A stretch of 64,000 nt of DNA from Hyalella azteca (lineage: Eukaryota > Arthropoda > Malacostraca > Amphipoda > Hyalellidae): the NCBI RefSeq assembly GCF_000764305.2, contig NW_025945775.1:186001-250000 (forward strand), read 5' to 3'. This document shows, one piece after another, positions 1 through 13,005 of the stretch. The notes below the pieces were generated by a model that saw only the letters and a program-made list of their open reading frames with translations, was not told the DNA's origin and did no database searches. A program made the translations under genes and the position numbers. How positions within the stretch are numbered: the stretch's first letter is position 1; each line of letters opens with the position of its first letter.

Positions 1-787
1 ACCTCATCATCAAAAGTTACATCAAGTTGATCGTCCGAAGGATTGCAACGGGTACTGGGAGAACTGCGTTCCACATTTGAATTGCAACGTGCATTTGGAG
101 GATTACAATGGCGATTCGAAGGGCTGCAACGGGCATTTGAAGAACTGCATTTCTCGTGTGAAGGACTACATCGGGTATTTGAAGTACAACATCTATCAAC
201 GCTGTTGTGATAACCACGCCGAGAGCACTGTTCCTCGTCCGAAGAATATGATCGACACAGAGGGCCGTCATGACGTATAGGGGAGGAGGAGATTTGGTCA
301 GAGCATCTTCGGCTTATAGCAAGCGGCGAACGATGAACACAGTCTTGAAGGTCGTAACTGGAGACGCGGTATGGCTTAGCGATCTGTTTTGCACAACACG
401 GGGAGCCAACTTCACAGATGTTGCGACACCGGTTGTCGGGTTTCCGGTTGAGATGTTGTCGGAGGGTGGGCTCGAGTTGACGGCCTGGCCGGGAGCCTCG
501 GCGAGGCGAAGAATCTTCAATGAGCAAGGGAGATGCTGGCAAGTGTGAGTATAACGCGCGCTGCAGCATCGATCTTGGACGAGACAAAGGAGACTGTGGC
601 GGTAACCCAACACATGACGAAGGCGAGTGTCGAGGGTTCACGGCAGACACACATGAAGTCTGATGAAGGACGTGTGACGAGGCAATATGAGGAGACGAGG
701 AGTTCCGTGGGTGCTGCTGGTCGCGGTCAGGAGACATGCTGCCGTCTATAATTGGCGTCTTTTCAACAGACGCCGTAACACTCGGTA
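1..787 (-). CDS. Partial Ser/Pro-rich coding exon running off the left edge (exon C of a possible giant gene)
   Basis: On the minus strand one reading frame is open from a TAA at 819-821 to the window edge, about 271 codons with no stop. It lacks both ends, so an ATG-to-stop ORF finder would miss it. A good 3' splice site (pyrimidine-rich tract ending TGATGCCAG) puts the exon start at 787 in phase 1, the same phase as the donor of the 8.1-13.0 kb exon. The product is rich in Ser, Pro, Arg and Cys. It ends in a Cys-repeat array followed by the acidic stretch DVTFDDE. The last bases are GAG|GT, which could be a 5' splice site, but the window stops there. I do not recognise the protein. The join to other exons is inferred from phase and strand. 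Confidence 0.6.
30..194 (-). repeat. In-frame 21-bp tandem repeat coding a Cys heptapeptide
   Basis: In the minus-strand frame of the edge exon, Cys codons fall at 189-191, 168-170, 147-149, 126-128, 105-107 and 84-86, exactly 21 bp apart. Another lies at 45-47 after a one-codon slip. The units read like RCSPSHE, KCSSSNA, RCSPSNR, HCNPPNA, RCNSNVE. The DNA is degenerate while the Cys and Asn/Ser positions are kept. This suggests an old expansion held by selection at protein level, but that is inference. Confidence 0.65.
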
Positions 788-2582
788 CTGGCATCAAGGG
801 CAGAGTCACTTTAGCGCTTTATTTCGTTTTCAAATCATGAACACCGTTGGAACTGAATCCATGAGCATATGGTGTGGTCGGTAGACATACTACGGTTCAA
901 AATGTTCTAAAGGCATGGATATAAAAAATTCATTCTTAGTAAAATAATTGTAATTTCTTCAGGTATTTTATATACAGCTAACACGCGGATTACCAGATTC
1001 TATTACTCCATGTTACGTAAGAAGCAGAGCCGTATTCGAGAAGCGAGCAAATTACTGCCAACCACATAACGAATTAAATTTTGAGTTTATTTCACTTCTG
1101 GCACAGACTCAGATGTGAAAAATAGATTATAGATTATTGCTAAAATGGCAGAACGGCGAACTGTGGTTCGAGGAAATAGTCAGCAATACATAAATAAGGA
1201 TTGGTATTACGTCGTCAAAACGGTGTAAAAACTTCTAAAATTTAAAAATTTTACATTGATCAGTTTTTTTCTGTATGCTGCATCGCAATTAATATTACCA
1301 GACATTACGATGCTGCGGGAAAGAAACGCTTTTTAGGGATATAACTTTAAAAAGAGGATTTTTTTCATTTCCTTTTTAAAGAGACCTATATTTTAGACCG
1401 CATCAAAAAACTCAAGCCACGAACACACAAAGCCCTTCAACTAATGGAGCAATGATCGTAAGCTACGCTTAACGTGCCAAACTGTGTAATCAATTCAACG
1501 AAACGACATCAAACAAAATTTAAACTGACAAAAAAACTGCTCTACTGTTCATAGCAACCTCCAAGCGCACTAATAGTACAGCGAATACCGCAGGAGAGAA
1601 CAATGAATTTGCACGACACGAGTCTGCATTTGGCACATGAACATTATTTTGCTCAGGAATGCAGGTCCCAAAACGACATAAAATTATGGTCACTAAATGC
1701 CCCGAGTGGCTTGGCAACGATACTGAGTGGGAGCCAAAGTGACGCATCTTCAGCCGTGTAGTCACCAGTCACACTTCCAATATTGGCTGTCCCGACCTCG
1801 ACCATCGAAACGACCCAAGGTTATAATTGGCTTTGTGGTAAATATAATTTTTAGAATGTCATTGAGTTTAAATGGAACAGCAGGCAATGCAAACGATGCG
1901 ATGTAACTCAGAAGTAAGTTGGAAAAAGTTGAATTGTATAATTAAATTTAATTTGCATTGAAGTCACGATTTCAAAGTTATATACAATTCATATCAACTG
2001 GGTGCACAAGTTAACATCACAACAGCATCAAATTAATGCACTTCAATATATAGAAAACATCGCATTTTCACAAGAAATAATACAAGTTTCTGCAAAACCT
2101 CTGTTATCGGAAGCAAAGCATCGGCTGTCAAGGCCGCGAGTATATGAGGCACCAATGAATCATCTGATAGCACAGCAGCCGACAGTCCCAACAGACTAAT
2201 TGTTTGATCTGCCTTCAGTGCAGATCAAATAAAATACCATAAATCGTCTTTAAAAATTCGTCAATTATTTGTTTTAGAGGGCATACAATGTGATTAATTG
2301 TTCATAATTAACTGATCTATTAAGTTCTGTCTGATGATATCGCTGATATCGCCAATTCAATTATACACATAATGGCAACAATTCACCTCGCATATAAATT
2401 CCGATTCTAGCTTTTTCGCCCCTCAACCTAATATACACTTGCAGCAATAAATGAACTCGCTTGAGCAGGAAACCGAACAAAGATATTAGCAAGAATTACC
2501 GGCACCGAATAGGTAATAAAGATAGACAAGATTGTCAGTGGCAGCACACCTGCACAGCTTGGCACGCGCCTCGCACTCCCTT
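788..2582. other. AT-rich non-coding stretch, probable intron
   Basis: No convincing exon, RNA gene or transposon is visible. ORFs here are short and lack coding character. If exons B and C belong together this is part of their intron. Confidence 0.4.
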
Positions 2583-2690
2583 CACTAAACTATCGTTAAC
2601 ACCCTGGCCTCATTCACCCAACTGGCCTCAATAACACCCTGGCCTCACTAAACTATCGTTAACACCCTGGCCTCATTCACCCAACTGGCC
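2583..2690. repeat. 63-bp tandem duplication
   Basis: A block starting CACTAAACTATCGTTAACAC at 2583 recurs at 2646 and runs to 2690, giving one full and one partial copy of a 63-bp unit. Inside it the shorter phrase ACACCCTGGCCTCA also repeats. Confidence 0.8.
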
Positions 2691-5600
2691 ATAAAGCGGC
2701 GATCACGTCTGTAGCATACGTTTCTTATCGTAATTCATCCACCCTTATTGAAGCGGATATACGCGCTTATGGAAGTGTAGTTTTGTAAATTCATTATTTT
2801 ATTTCCATTGATATAAAAAGGACACTTTATCATGGGTTCAGATAATTCTAGATCTTAGGTCCAACTTGCATTAAAGTTTGATGATACGGTATATCGTGTT
2901 TCATATACACAACCAAAAAAGTGTCGATGAACCTATATTGGGCAAATAGCTATCACCGTGACTTATTTATGAACTCAATGAGATACAAGCAAACTGACTG
3001 GCAACTGGAATAACAAAACAAGTAGAATACTAACTGAAAATAATAGTACCTACATTAAAAGTAATGATCATTTCACGCCACTTCAGTTGTAACTTTAACA
3101 GAATGAATATTCGTTTCAAGAAAACAATATTGACAGGAACATTGGTCATGACATTCTCACTGAAATAGTAAATTCAACACTTCCATAAATAATTTATTGT
3201 CATAGAAAGACACCAATTCAGTCTATCACTAGAGAAAAGCGATGCCGCACGTCCACACGCCACGACGACTAGTGAGCCACTGAGGTCATTCAGTAAGAAA
3301 ATGCGGTTGAGCAACTTGAATTCTCGTCAAGATCAGACGAAACTAACTTTTATTCCTTATTCAAGTAAATTAATTGGAATACAGATTAATAACACAAAAT
3401 TAATTACAACGAAGTGTTCCAATACAAAATAAAAAATTATACAGTTCAATACCAAAGAACAAATTCTAATTTCCTTAAGTAAATTCTAATTTCCTAAAAG
3501 AAACTAGAGTACAAATTAGAATTAATTAGGAATTCCTTTCGATATTTCCTAAAGGAAATTAGAATAGAGCCCAGTTTCATTCCGATATTGGGCTAATGAA
3601 TTGTAAAGACATGCCCGAGTCAACGCAATACCGTTTAGATCAGCGCAATTCAGCTGAAATTAAATGGCAACTCAATCACAAATAGAATAATTCATTCGAA
3701 CAGCTGTAATATCGTAATTTCCAGATTGCAACAGAACAGTGAAGAGAGGCGATATACTTAAATCTGAGGAGCAATCTCCGCAGACTTCATGAAGTGCAAC
3801 CGTTTTCTGAAGAATTTTCAGCCAATACTATGCCAAACTTCAAAAAATGTAAACGTCTGCAGACTTCGCTTGACTTCAAGGTATTCAAAACTGCAAATCA
3901 TATGTGAATGTACGATTTCAGGTGATACCATGAATATTAATCACATATACTGATCATAACATTAAGAACATAAAGCTCTGCGGTGTTTCAGACTTAGACA
4001 CTAGAAGTGATCGTAAATAAAGAGCAAGGCCTTCACCAGGTCTCAGAGTACAAACATTCTATAAGCAGGCTAACGTCAACAAACTCCGGGCTGGCTCAGT
4101 CAGCACAGCGATGTTTTCATTTGATCTCCTGTCACATTCATCACCTGACAAAAGCTGCTAAATCATGGCGAGAAGTATGTTTATCGAAATAATTTAGAAT
4201 TTATCAGGACAAGTTTCATAATTGGCAAATAAAGTATGAAAAACACATGGAAGTTTACCTGCGCACCAATGTTGTGACATTTTGATACCACACGCAAGAC
4301 CCAGCGAATGACAGTTCAGCGAATTCCTGTCACGATAATCAATTAATTATCGATGAGATCGAAAAATCTAACCAACAGCTCAAACGAGACCAACACCTTA
4401 CAATCCTACTGCCTTTACGAAGTAAACTTCGAACAAAAGATTTGTGGAAAAAATAAATGTTAGCAGAATTGCAACACAGCTTCATGTACCTATTCTTGAT
4501 GACAGAACAATGCAAGCCGGGAACAAATGAAGTCTAATAAAACATAAACTTCTCACTATTTTGCACGGCATGTTGATAATTAAACAGGAGTTCGCGCCAA
4601 CAAATTGTTCTGTAACGCAAAGTTAAACAGCAAGTCTTCTGGCCAGAACAAAAAAGCTGCAGTTAACAGCTACGCCACAAAGAATGCTAAGCATTGAACG
4701 CTCTCAAGTCCGACACTGGTCCGAAATGCTTTAAGGGAGGGCAGCTTCTTGCCTCGAAAGGAATAAGGTGAAGAAAAGTGTTTCCCTTCTTGCCTCCAAA
4801 AAAGTGAAGAGCTGCTGTATTTAGTTGTACATATCATGCAACTCTGAAATGAAATAATAGTTAAATTGCATTGTTGAACCGTTTTCACCAATGTGAAATT
4901 AGGATAAGCCATTTTTAACGTTGGTTGAATAATTTTCATCATAGTTCTCCGTACCGCGAGTTAATTGTGCGAACAACTAGGTAGTCAGCACTAGAATGCT
5001 GCTTCTCTTAATAATCTCCCACGATGTCATTCAAATCGATGAAAAGAATTTGCATGCGGTGTATGTCGGCCGGTGCCAACGTTATTTAAATATGAATGGG
5101 GCTTTGAAGGAATTTGAAGGAAAATTTTCATGCGCGTATCTGTGTTCGTTTCGTGCGCATTTAAACCGATGTGCTGTCGTTGGCCTCGCCAAGAACTAGG
5201 TCCGTAAGATTGTCCTCTCCACGGTTTTAGTCCTCGCATCTGAATTTTGCCCTCACATCAACTGAATCATCCATCTTATTCGAAATATTACTGCGCTTCT
5301 TCTGCGCGCTGCTACTGCCCCATCACACCCTGAGCAAAAATAGACCATAGCCTCCGCCGTATAGCACACGTCGAGGGCTCGTCCTCATAAAAACCCTTCC
5401 GCCGCTTCCCTCTAGCGCACACCCCTCATTTGGTTCCTCTTCTCATAAAACCAGACTGACACTTGCACAATAAATTCAAAATAATCAAAGGTATTCGTCC
5501 CGATATTTCAAAATTTTGCTTCTGTAATGTTTCACTTTGGATTTTTGGTAGTACCAATTATTGGGATCGATTGTTTAGTCTTCACATATTGTAACTAATA

Positions 5601-6671
5601 GAGTAACAACAGGCCACATTGAAGCATGACAAATTTATACAACTTTACACTATTACTTTCTATCATTAACTTCTATGAAATAATATAACTATCGGGCACA
5701 ACGCCCGTTAGCAAGTTCTTCCCTTAGATTTCTTGCGAGGGTGGCAGCTCAGAATGCTCATCAGAGAACGAGTCTTCTGACAGGTAGCGTCCGGTCTGTT
5801 TACTCTCCTACTAAGGGACTTACAGGCTCAGTGCTTATATACTCCCGGCTACGGGTTTGAAGTAAGACTTGCAAGGCAGTTAACTGACATTTTGGTACAA
5901 CACCTTAGCGCAACTTTTTGAACCGTATACGACATTGAAACTTATCCTTATTATCAGTATGTGATGCAAACGTGGGTATCCGATAAATAATCGAGTCAAG
6001 TTTACGTTAAGAGATCTTATGTACAATAAATCCTTCTATCCCAAGTAACGAGAAATAAACATTAAGGTTACGAAATCAACTGAAACCTTTTTATATTGAA
6101 AGGTGAACTGACGAAGATTTTGGCAACCAATCAATTAGAGTTATTGTTCACGTCGTTTTGGCATATTCCAAGCCCAAAAATAGTATCAAAGCTGACGTCA
6201 ATATCAATTTCTTCTTGCATACAAAGGCATTTGTTTTGTAAACGATAAAATAAATATTAATTAAACCTGATCCAAGAAACAGATGATGAAACAAAAATCT
6301 TCATATAAAATGTGAGTTAACCATCGTCTGAAGCAATAAAGTAACATCATACTAATCCCTTCCTTCAGAACGAATAGACTCGGTTATGCTATTTCTCTAT
6401 GGTCATTGCTGAGAAGTGAAGGAATCCACTAATACGAACAACTAAGGTACAAGCCCAGCGTCCACAACATGCGGGTCCATTGACAGCCTATACAGAACAT
6501 GAGCAAAACCCAGTGCGAATAAACAGCAACGGCTGGCCAGACAAACTCGAAAACCTTGCCAAAATCAAGCCATTCATCTGTAAATTAGTATTAGACGGCA
6601 GAATAAGCTTGTATAAACAAGGGCCGTTAATGACCAGAGAAGTCATGGATTTAAATCTTCTCGAGTGACTA
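2691..6671. other. AT-rich non-coding stretch
   Basis: I see no supportable gene. The ORFs are at most about 90 codons and look random. A somewhat more GC-rich patch lies at 5290-5460. Confidence 0.4.
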
Positions 6672-7345
6672 ATATTCTTCAGATGACGTTAGTTGATCAA
6701 AATGCAAGTTTAAGTTACTAATTTTGACGACGTTTCGAGTGCAACATCAATCATTTTCAGGTTGTAGTTAGCATTGAATACAGACAAAAATTTTGGGGGA
6801 AATAAGTACATGATACACGTGAATATTATGCAACACGAAACTTTGGAACCGTGCACTGCGCTGGAGGAACCCAACAACATCGTCATCTTGCAGTGGCCCG
6901 ACATCATCCGGCCGACGATAGCTACAGCCCTCATCTTTACGCATTGGACTCCTGGGCCCATACTTTCTAAAAAAGGTAAGAGATCGTAAGTTCATCAGCC
7001 AATCATTGACGGCCTTTCAAGCACAATCCACAAAATCATAGACAAGAAAATAGAGCGTAAGTACTTGCGTTCACTTTGTGAGTTTTGAAAGTATGGCCCC
7101 AGATATCCATCTCATAACTGCCGGATTTTCTAAGCTTTGAGATGGTTTCGGAGTAATTTTCACGGTTCCAAATTTTCGTGTTGTATCCTATTATATGTAC
7201 TTAATTCCCCAAAAATTTCAGTCTGTATTCAATGCTTCCTATAACCTGAAAATGAATTTGGTTACATTCGAAACGTCATTAATAAATCAAAATTACTTCC
7301 TTATTCTGCATATTGATCAACCAACGTACGTCATCTGAAGGATAT
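6672..7345. mobile_element. Diverged foldback (inverted-repeat) element
   Basis: The sequence at about 6672-6857 is an imperfect reverse complement of about 7152-7345. The outer ends read ATATTCTTCAGATGACG and its counterpart ATATCCTTCAGATGACG. Each arm carries a CATTTTCAGGTT block and a CGAAACGT motif. The loop of about 300 bp has no convincing coding potential. The arms differ by many substitutions, so the element is old. No target duplication is clear. Confidence 0.65.
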
Positions 7346-8112
7346 CAACCAACATCATCTGTTTAGCTGTAAATCTGCAAGCGCACTGTCCTTAAAATCC
7401 AGTTGGAAATATCTGGAATCTTTTTACAAAACTGAATCAGAAAAGATATATCTGAGCCACCGTACAATGCCTCATAGACGGTCCAAAGCGATTTTCTCAG
7501 ATTTTTTTTCTTTCAAAGCCGAATTTCTCGGAAAGATTTAAATATTTTTCTTGAACGCTCAAGAGAAACTAGGCCTCTTGACAGTTATAGTCAATTTTTT
7601 AGTTAGGCGATTTAAATCTACTGATATATGAATAAAATACGCAAATTTTAGACAGATGTTCAAATTTTAGCGATTTTCAGTTATGGCTGTAGAGGAACTG
7701 ACAGATTTGAAACAGCATGCAGGTTCAAGGAAAAAGAACGTGTGAGAACTACAATAAGAGTAAAGATTATGAAATATTAAAATGTATTGAAAGATCGAGA
7801 TCTATAAGGTAGTCGCAAGAAGTACGTATAAAGAATAGCAAGAACAGAATAGAGACTTTGAGAAATATAGGGTTGGAATAACAATATACTCATATTTATG
7901 CAATCTATTTTCAGTTTTTTAACATTCTAAAAACGTTTAGATGTTTTCAATCACAGAGTTGAAACTTTATACGAGGCAAAATAACCTAGAGCAGACAAAT
8001 ACAAAATGCAGTCGCTGTTTCATTAAAAAAAAAACATTTTAAATCAAAATTAAATAATTATTCAGCGAGTTTTCAATTTCGAAGATCCGTTCAAAATAAT
8101 GCTACTTCATAC
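7346..8112. other. AT-rich non-coding stretch
   Basis: This lies just downstream, on the minus strand, of the exon B splice donor. Nothing coding or repetitive is visible, and it is probably intron. Confidence 0.4.
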
Positions 8113-11100
8113 CTGCATGTTCATTCCCAATAAGATGCAAGTTTGCCTGAGGTTGCTGAGCGACGCTCTGCTCAGACTTGATATCCTTCACGCGGGGCTG
8201 AAGTGCTCCTTCGAATCTTGGACACGCGATGTCCCGGCGTCTAGATCGTTCAACGTCGTAATTGTGGTAAACGTGGATAGAAGTCCTTGGCGCAATCTGG
8301 TGTGTCCCGTCATGGGGCGGAGAGTTATTGAAACTATCAAAGGGATGGAGACTTGCAGCGTTGGTCCGTGGATTTTCAAACGAACATGAATCGTTCAACA
8401 GTGAAACGTTTTCCGCAACAGTTTCGCTATTTTTAGAATTACCATTTATGTGAGTGGCATCTCCCACATGTGTGGTTGGATGTTTCAATTTACAAGGCAA
8501 ATTGGAACCATTGCCATGAAAATTCGATCCAGATGAACTTGCACCATTCCAAGAGTCATGCCCGCACGACGAGACAGTTTTCACCGAATTTGTGGTGGTA
8601 GTACGACAGTGCACTCTGTTTTTCGCTACGTCGCTACTTTTTCCACAATAATTTTTAATCGCCCAGGAATCAGACGCCATGAAACCGGCAGAAACTGGAG
8701 GTATTGCTCGCAGATATTTCCCGTTATTGTTATTATCTGCCGGCGAGTTCTGGGACGTTTCTCTTCTCTCGCACAAGGTAGTGTTGTTCAAATTTTGACA
8801 ATGAGACACAGCTGATAGCTGTTCCTGCGAGAAATTGGAGGACCAGTTTTTCGAGCCGAAGACGGAGTCCATGAAGGACTCTATACCCTCGGCCAACGAA
8901 GGTTCTTGAAGAGTTGGTTCTTCCGACAGCGAAGAAGACGAACATTTAGTTGAAGATACATTAACATAGTTACCTGCAGTGTTGTAATTCTTAGCATTGC
9001 TCGTCAGTTCAGAAGTTAAGAGACCTTCGCCGGATGTCGTGACCGTAGATTGAACGCCTCTTTCTATTTCGGAAGATATTCGATTAACAGGCAAAGATAT
9101 ATGGCTATTTCTCGTTTCGGAGTTCGCATGACATGAGTCATAGTTTTCGATTGCGCAATAATTTTTCGGAACATTCACAAGTGAAGCAGAAAATGGTCCG
9201 TAATTAGATACATTGAGAACGACCGAATTGCGGTAATGAGCGCTCGAATCTGAATCATCGGCAGGGTTCGGAAAACCAGAAGAAATTGGTCGATGTCTGA
9301 TGTAAGACTTGGCCTGCGCTGATGGCTTCATATCAGGAGACTCGCGAGAGAGAGAACGGATGGTGGCTGTCACTCCCGTCTTTACTTTCGAACGCAGGCT
9401 GTCAACGTTCAGTTCAGCGAAACCTCGTGATGCTTTAAAATCAGAATCTGAGGAGGCTTCGTTGGATGAAGTATCGTCGAAAAAAACTGATTCGAAAGAA
9501 GTAGGAGTATCAGATGCCACGTTAGATTCAACAGAACCAGTTTGCGTAAGATTGCTACCAACTTTCATCTTTAGAGGGTTTTTGAACGAGGACCAACTAA
9601 ATTTCGACTTCGTTGAAGACTTTTTCGGGAAACCTAAAATGCTACGAGGCAAACTCTTATTTTTTGATTTGAAGTCTTTGTCAAGCTCTCTAGAAACGTA
9701 ACAAAATTTTTTATCAATATTTTCAACAGGTTGTATTTTCTCCTCCGAAGACCGTTTCGACCGATAATTTTCACGTGATACGCCAGCTAATGATGGAACC
9801 ATGTGTGGTACACAGATTTTTTCATCCAATGCTCCGCTTTCAACAGGAGAACTTTCGGTAACGCTTTTCCGTTTCCAAGACTGTGCTGCATGCGCGGAAA
9901 GAGTCGTCCAAAAACGAAAATTGTTGGCAGAAGAATCACTAGTTTTCAAACGTAGGGGAACATGTTCATCCGTCAAGGCGACTCCGTTAACGGATGAATT
10001 CGAGTTTTCTTCACTACAATTAGTTCCTGAGGAAGCTTTTTCGTCTCGATGAATAAATTTTGCAACGCCAGGTGGACTTGTTGGGTGTAAAACATCGCCG
10101 CGGTCGTCATCAGTGTGTCCATTATTAAATTTATGACCACAGCCATCATCATCCACCATCGAATCGGAAAATTCGACGTCATTGCATTTTGTCGTGCTTA
10201 GTTCGTCCTTTTGTGTGGCACCATCACCAGAACTTCGTTCCTCATCACCAATTATAGTTTTCTGATTTCCAGTAAGATAACTAATCGACTGTAAGTACGC
10301 GGACGAGCAATCCGGCACGGATTTTCGAATGTTTACACCTCGCTGGCTGCTAGCGATTTTTGGACCGAAACACTCACTCATGAAGCTCATGGGTCTCTTT
10401 ATTTCCACAGAACGTAGAGAAGAATCTTGAACAGTTGCCAAATGTTCATCGTTAATCACGACAGGAACTTTTCTGTTCTCTAAGTTCGACGGCTTTCTGT
10501 CCAACGGTCTCTCGATGACTGATGCCTCAGCATCGTTGTTGCTGGTTGTCTCTACTCGACTTTCAGGGATGCACGCACCTAATAGCGGGACATCAGTGGA
10601 GATTTTACCAGCAACAGGAATACTAAAGTCTCGTTTGACCTCAATGGACTGATTTAAATGGGATGATAATGTACTTGTATGAATTTTCCCGTAAGAATTA
10701 GGGTAATATCTTCTAGCATCTGTGACGAGAGGTCGGGAATTTGTCAAGACACTAATTGGCTTCGAGCTTGATCCACTAGACGATGTACATAACGGAAAAT
10801 TCGAAGTTAATGGCAAAGGCTTTTGTATTTCATTGGTGATTATATTAGTTACAGAATAATCGTTTTTCACATCCAGAACAGCACACTTCTGAGCAGAATT
10901 TTGATCCGATTGTATATAAGGTACACTCAACTTGGCAATAAGCGAGTCCTTGTTTGCAGATTCACGAAGTTTCAAGCTTAAAGTTTCGCCGCTCAATGCA
11001 GTCTTGTCTTCAGAATCTAAAGTACTGACGCTTTCAGAGTCTGAAGAATTTTGCTTAGCTACCTCACGAACATGACCCATTTTGGTATCGATACCGTCTG

Positions 11101-13005
11101 GATAAACAGAAACAGTAGATTCTGCCGAATGATTGCTTTCTACATCGACGACCAAACCGATATCAGAGGAGAAACCAAACACGTCGGCCGAACCACCAAC
11201 GGCTATTTCCTTCAACAAGTCTTTGGTGAAAGATGCAGTGCTCGATACAGCACCAATTTCAGCGTAGTTGTTCAGGTCATTCCCTCGATCAGATCTGTTT
11301 CCTTGGCTATCATCCTCATCATCGTCGCTCAAAGTGTCTTCCTGTCTGGTACATTGGAGGACTTCAACCACGGTACTGGCAGTACCATCACTTTCTTCGA
11401 GATCGTCGTCACCAGGATCTTCATCGTTTGTTGCTGCATTTACAGAAAAGTTGTCGAGACCTTCTTCTGACAGATACGGGCAGGAAATATGATCAAAGTT
11501 TGCACCATTGACAGCTTCTGAAGGGATCGCAGCTTCAGATTCATGAATACGTGTACCATTGAATGCCGTGTGGGAAGATTGCTCTGGCGCGCAGGATGCC
11601 TCATCAATATCTTTCAATTGAAATTCGTTTTGTGACTTGTTAACATCCAGTATTTTATGATTAGAACAGCTGACCACATCGATACTTTTGATTTTTGAAT
11701 TCTTGTCTAATTCACAAATGATTTCGTCCATAAGTTCCATAGGCACAGAATGAATCTTCTGGTCGTTACTATCTTCTTCAAGAGCTGAAAGATGGGCCTC
11801 CTCGGGAATTTTGGCAGATGACCGAGAGTTAAGACTTGTCTGATCTAAATTTTGTTCACCTCCTTTCGAAGATGAGGTGTCATCGACCAAAATCCAATTG
11901 TCCAATGAGTCCGAGTGGTCCAAGTCAACGACTCGAACACTGAGAGCAAAGCTACAGTCAAACGCGTTTTCAAAGCTATCCTCACTGGAGGACGTTGAGT
12001 CGCCTTCGTTGAATGATGATAAGCCGTCAGTAGACGAGGTAGGTGAATATTCTCCTAGTCGAGTCGACAAATCTTGAGAAGAATAGCCAACACGGAAAGC
12101 CGAATCATCAGGAGGCTTGGCTGAACTTTCATCGGAAGGAATAATTGCACCATCACAAAAATTAAAGAAATTTTTTGATGATTTAGTTTCATTCACATAT
12201 GATGGAAAAATTGACTTTAAATTTTGTCTAAAACATGAGGATTTTTTTATATTCGCATTAGATTCAATGGAAATGTCATCCAATGAAATTAATTCGGCAT
12301 CGAATGGACTGGCTTGATCGGGAAATGATGAAACAGAACGCAAAAAGAACTCATTTGGACTTGGTTCATTCATAAAAGACTGACATAATTTTTCAGCATT
12401 GCATTTATCCTCCACAACTGAACATTTAACCGGAGACTCTGATTCATTACTGTCGGTCTTATTTTTCTTGGTTCGTTGTCGTTGGGCCGGAAAATTTAGA
12501 GTAGATTTTGATTTTTTTAGAAGAAAAGGTTTTGTTTGATCGGCAAGTTGCGTCCAAGGCTTGTCGGAAACCAGGCGTAACGAGCTCCGAGATAGAGAGT
12601 ACGATTTGCACCTCGAAAGTGGTTGGCCCAAAATTATACTATCGTCACTGTCATTCTTCAATGGGCCAGAATGTAATTCTGCGGGTAAAATACTAAGAAA
12701 TGAGGAGACTTCAGTCTCATCAGGACACACAGGACTTCCCACTACTTGGTCGGCGCTGGGTAATGAAGTAAAATCTTCTGTGCGCACTCCGTCAATGTTG
12801 TCGTCGGCTCGGAGGTAATGTGAAAGTGTTATTTCGTTGTTATCGTCGGCTCGAAGGTTATGTGAATGTGTTATTTCGTTGTTATCGTCGGCACGAAGGT
12901 TATGTGAATGTGTTATTTCGTTGTTATCGTCGGCACGAAGGTTATGTGAATGTGTTATTTCGTTGTTAGTGTCGGGAAGAAGAGTGTGTGTGTCAAAAAA
13001 GTTCT
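8113..13005 (-). CDS. Giant Ser-rich coding exon (exon B), unknown protein
   Basis: One frame stays open on the minus strand from a TGA near 13070 to a TAG at 8102. The usual start near 12787 is only a GTG. The true open frame continues upstream through an in-frame minisatellite with no ATG, which points to an internal exon rather than a complete gene. A 3' splice site (GAATTATAG) would start it at 13005 in phase 1. At the other end CATGCAG|GTATGA is a strong 5' splice site at 8113, also phase 1, so the last three codons before the TAG are probably intron. That leaves about 1,630 codons. The product is rich in Ser, Asn and Asp, with acidic runs such as SDDDEDD and basic patches such as FPKKSSTKSKFSW, and looks mostly disordered. 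No catalytic domain or membrane segment is seen, and I do not recognise it. Confidence 0.75.
12796..12970 (-). repeat. In-frame 42-bp minisatellite coding a 14-aa repeat
   Basis: About four copies of a 42-bp unit. On the minus strand, in the frame of exon B, each unit encodes HSHNLRADDNNEIT. The copy nearest the rest of the ORF has diverged (LSHYLRADDNI). The unit length is a multiple of three and the frame continues into exon B without interruption, so the array is probably translated. Confidence 0.75.
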
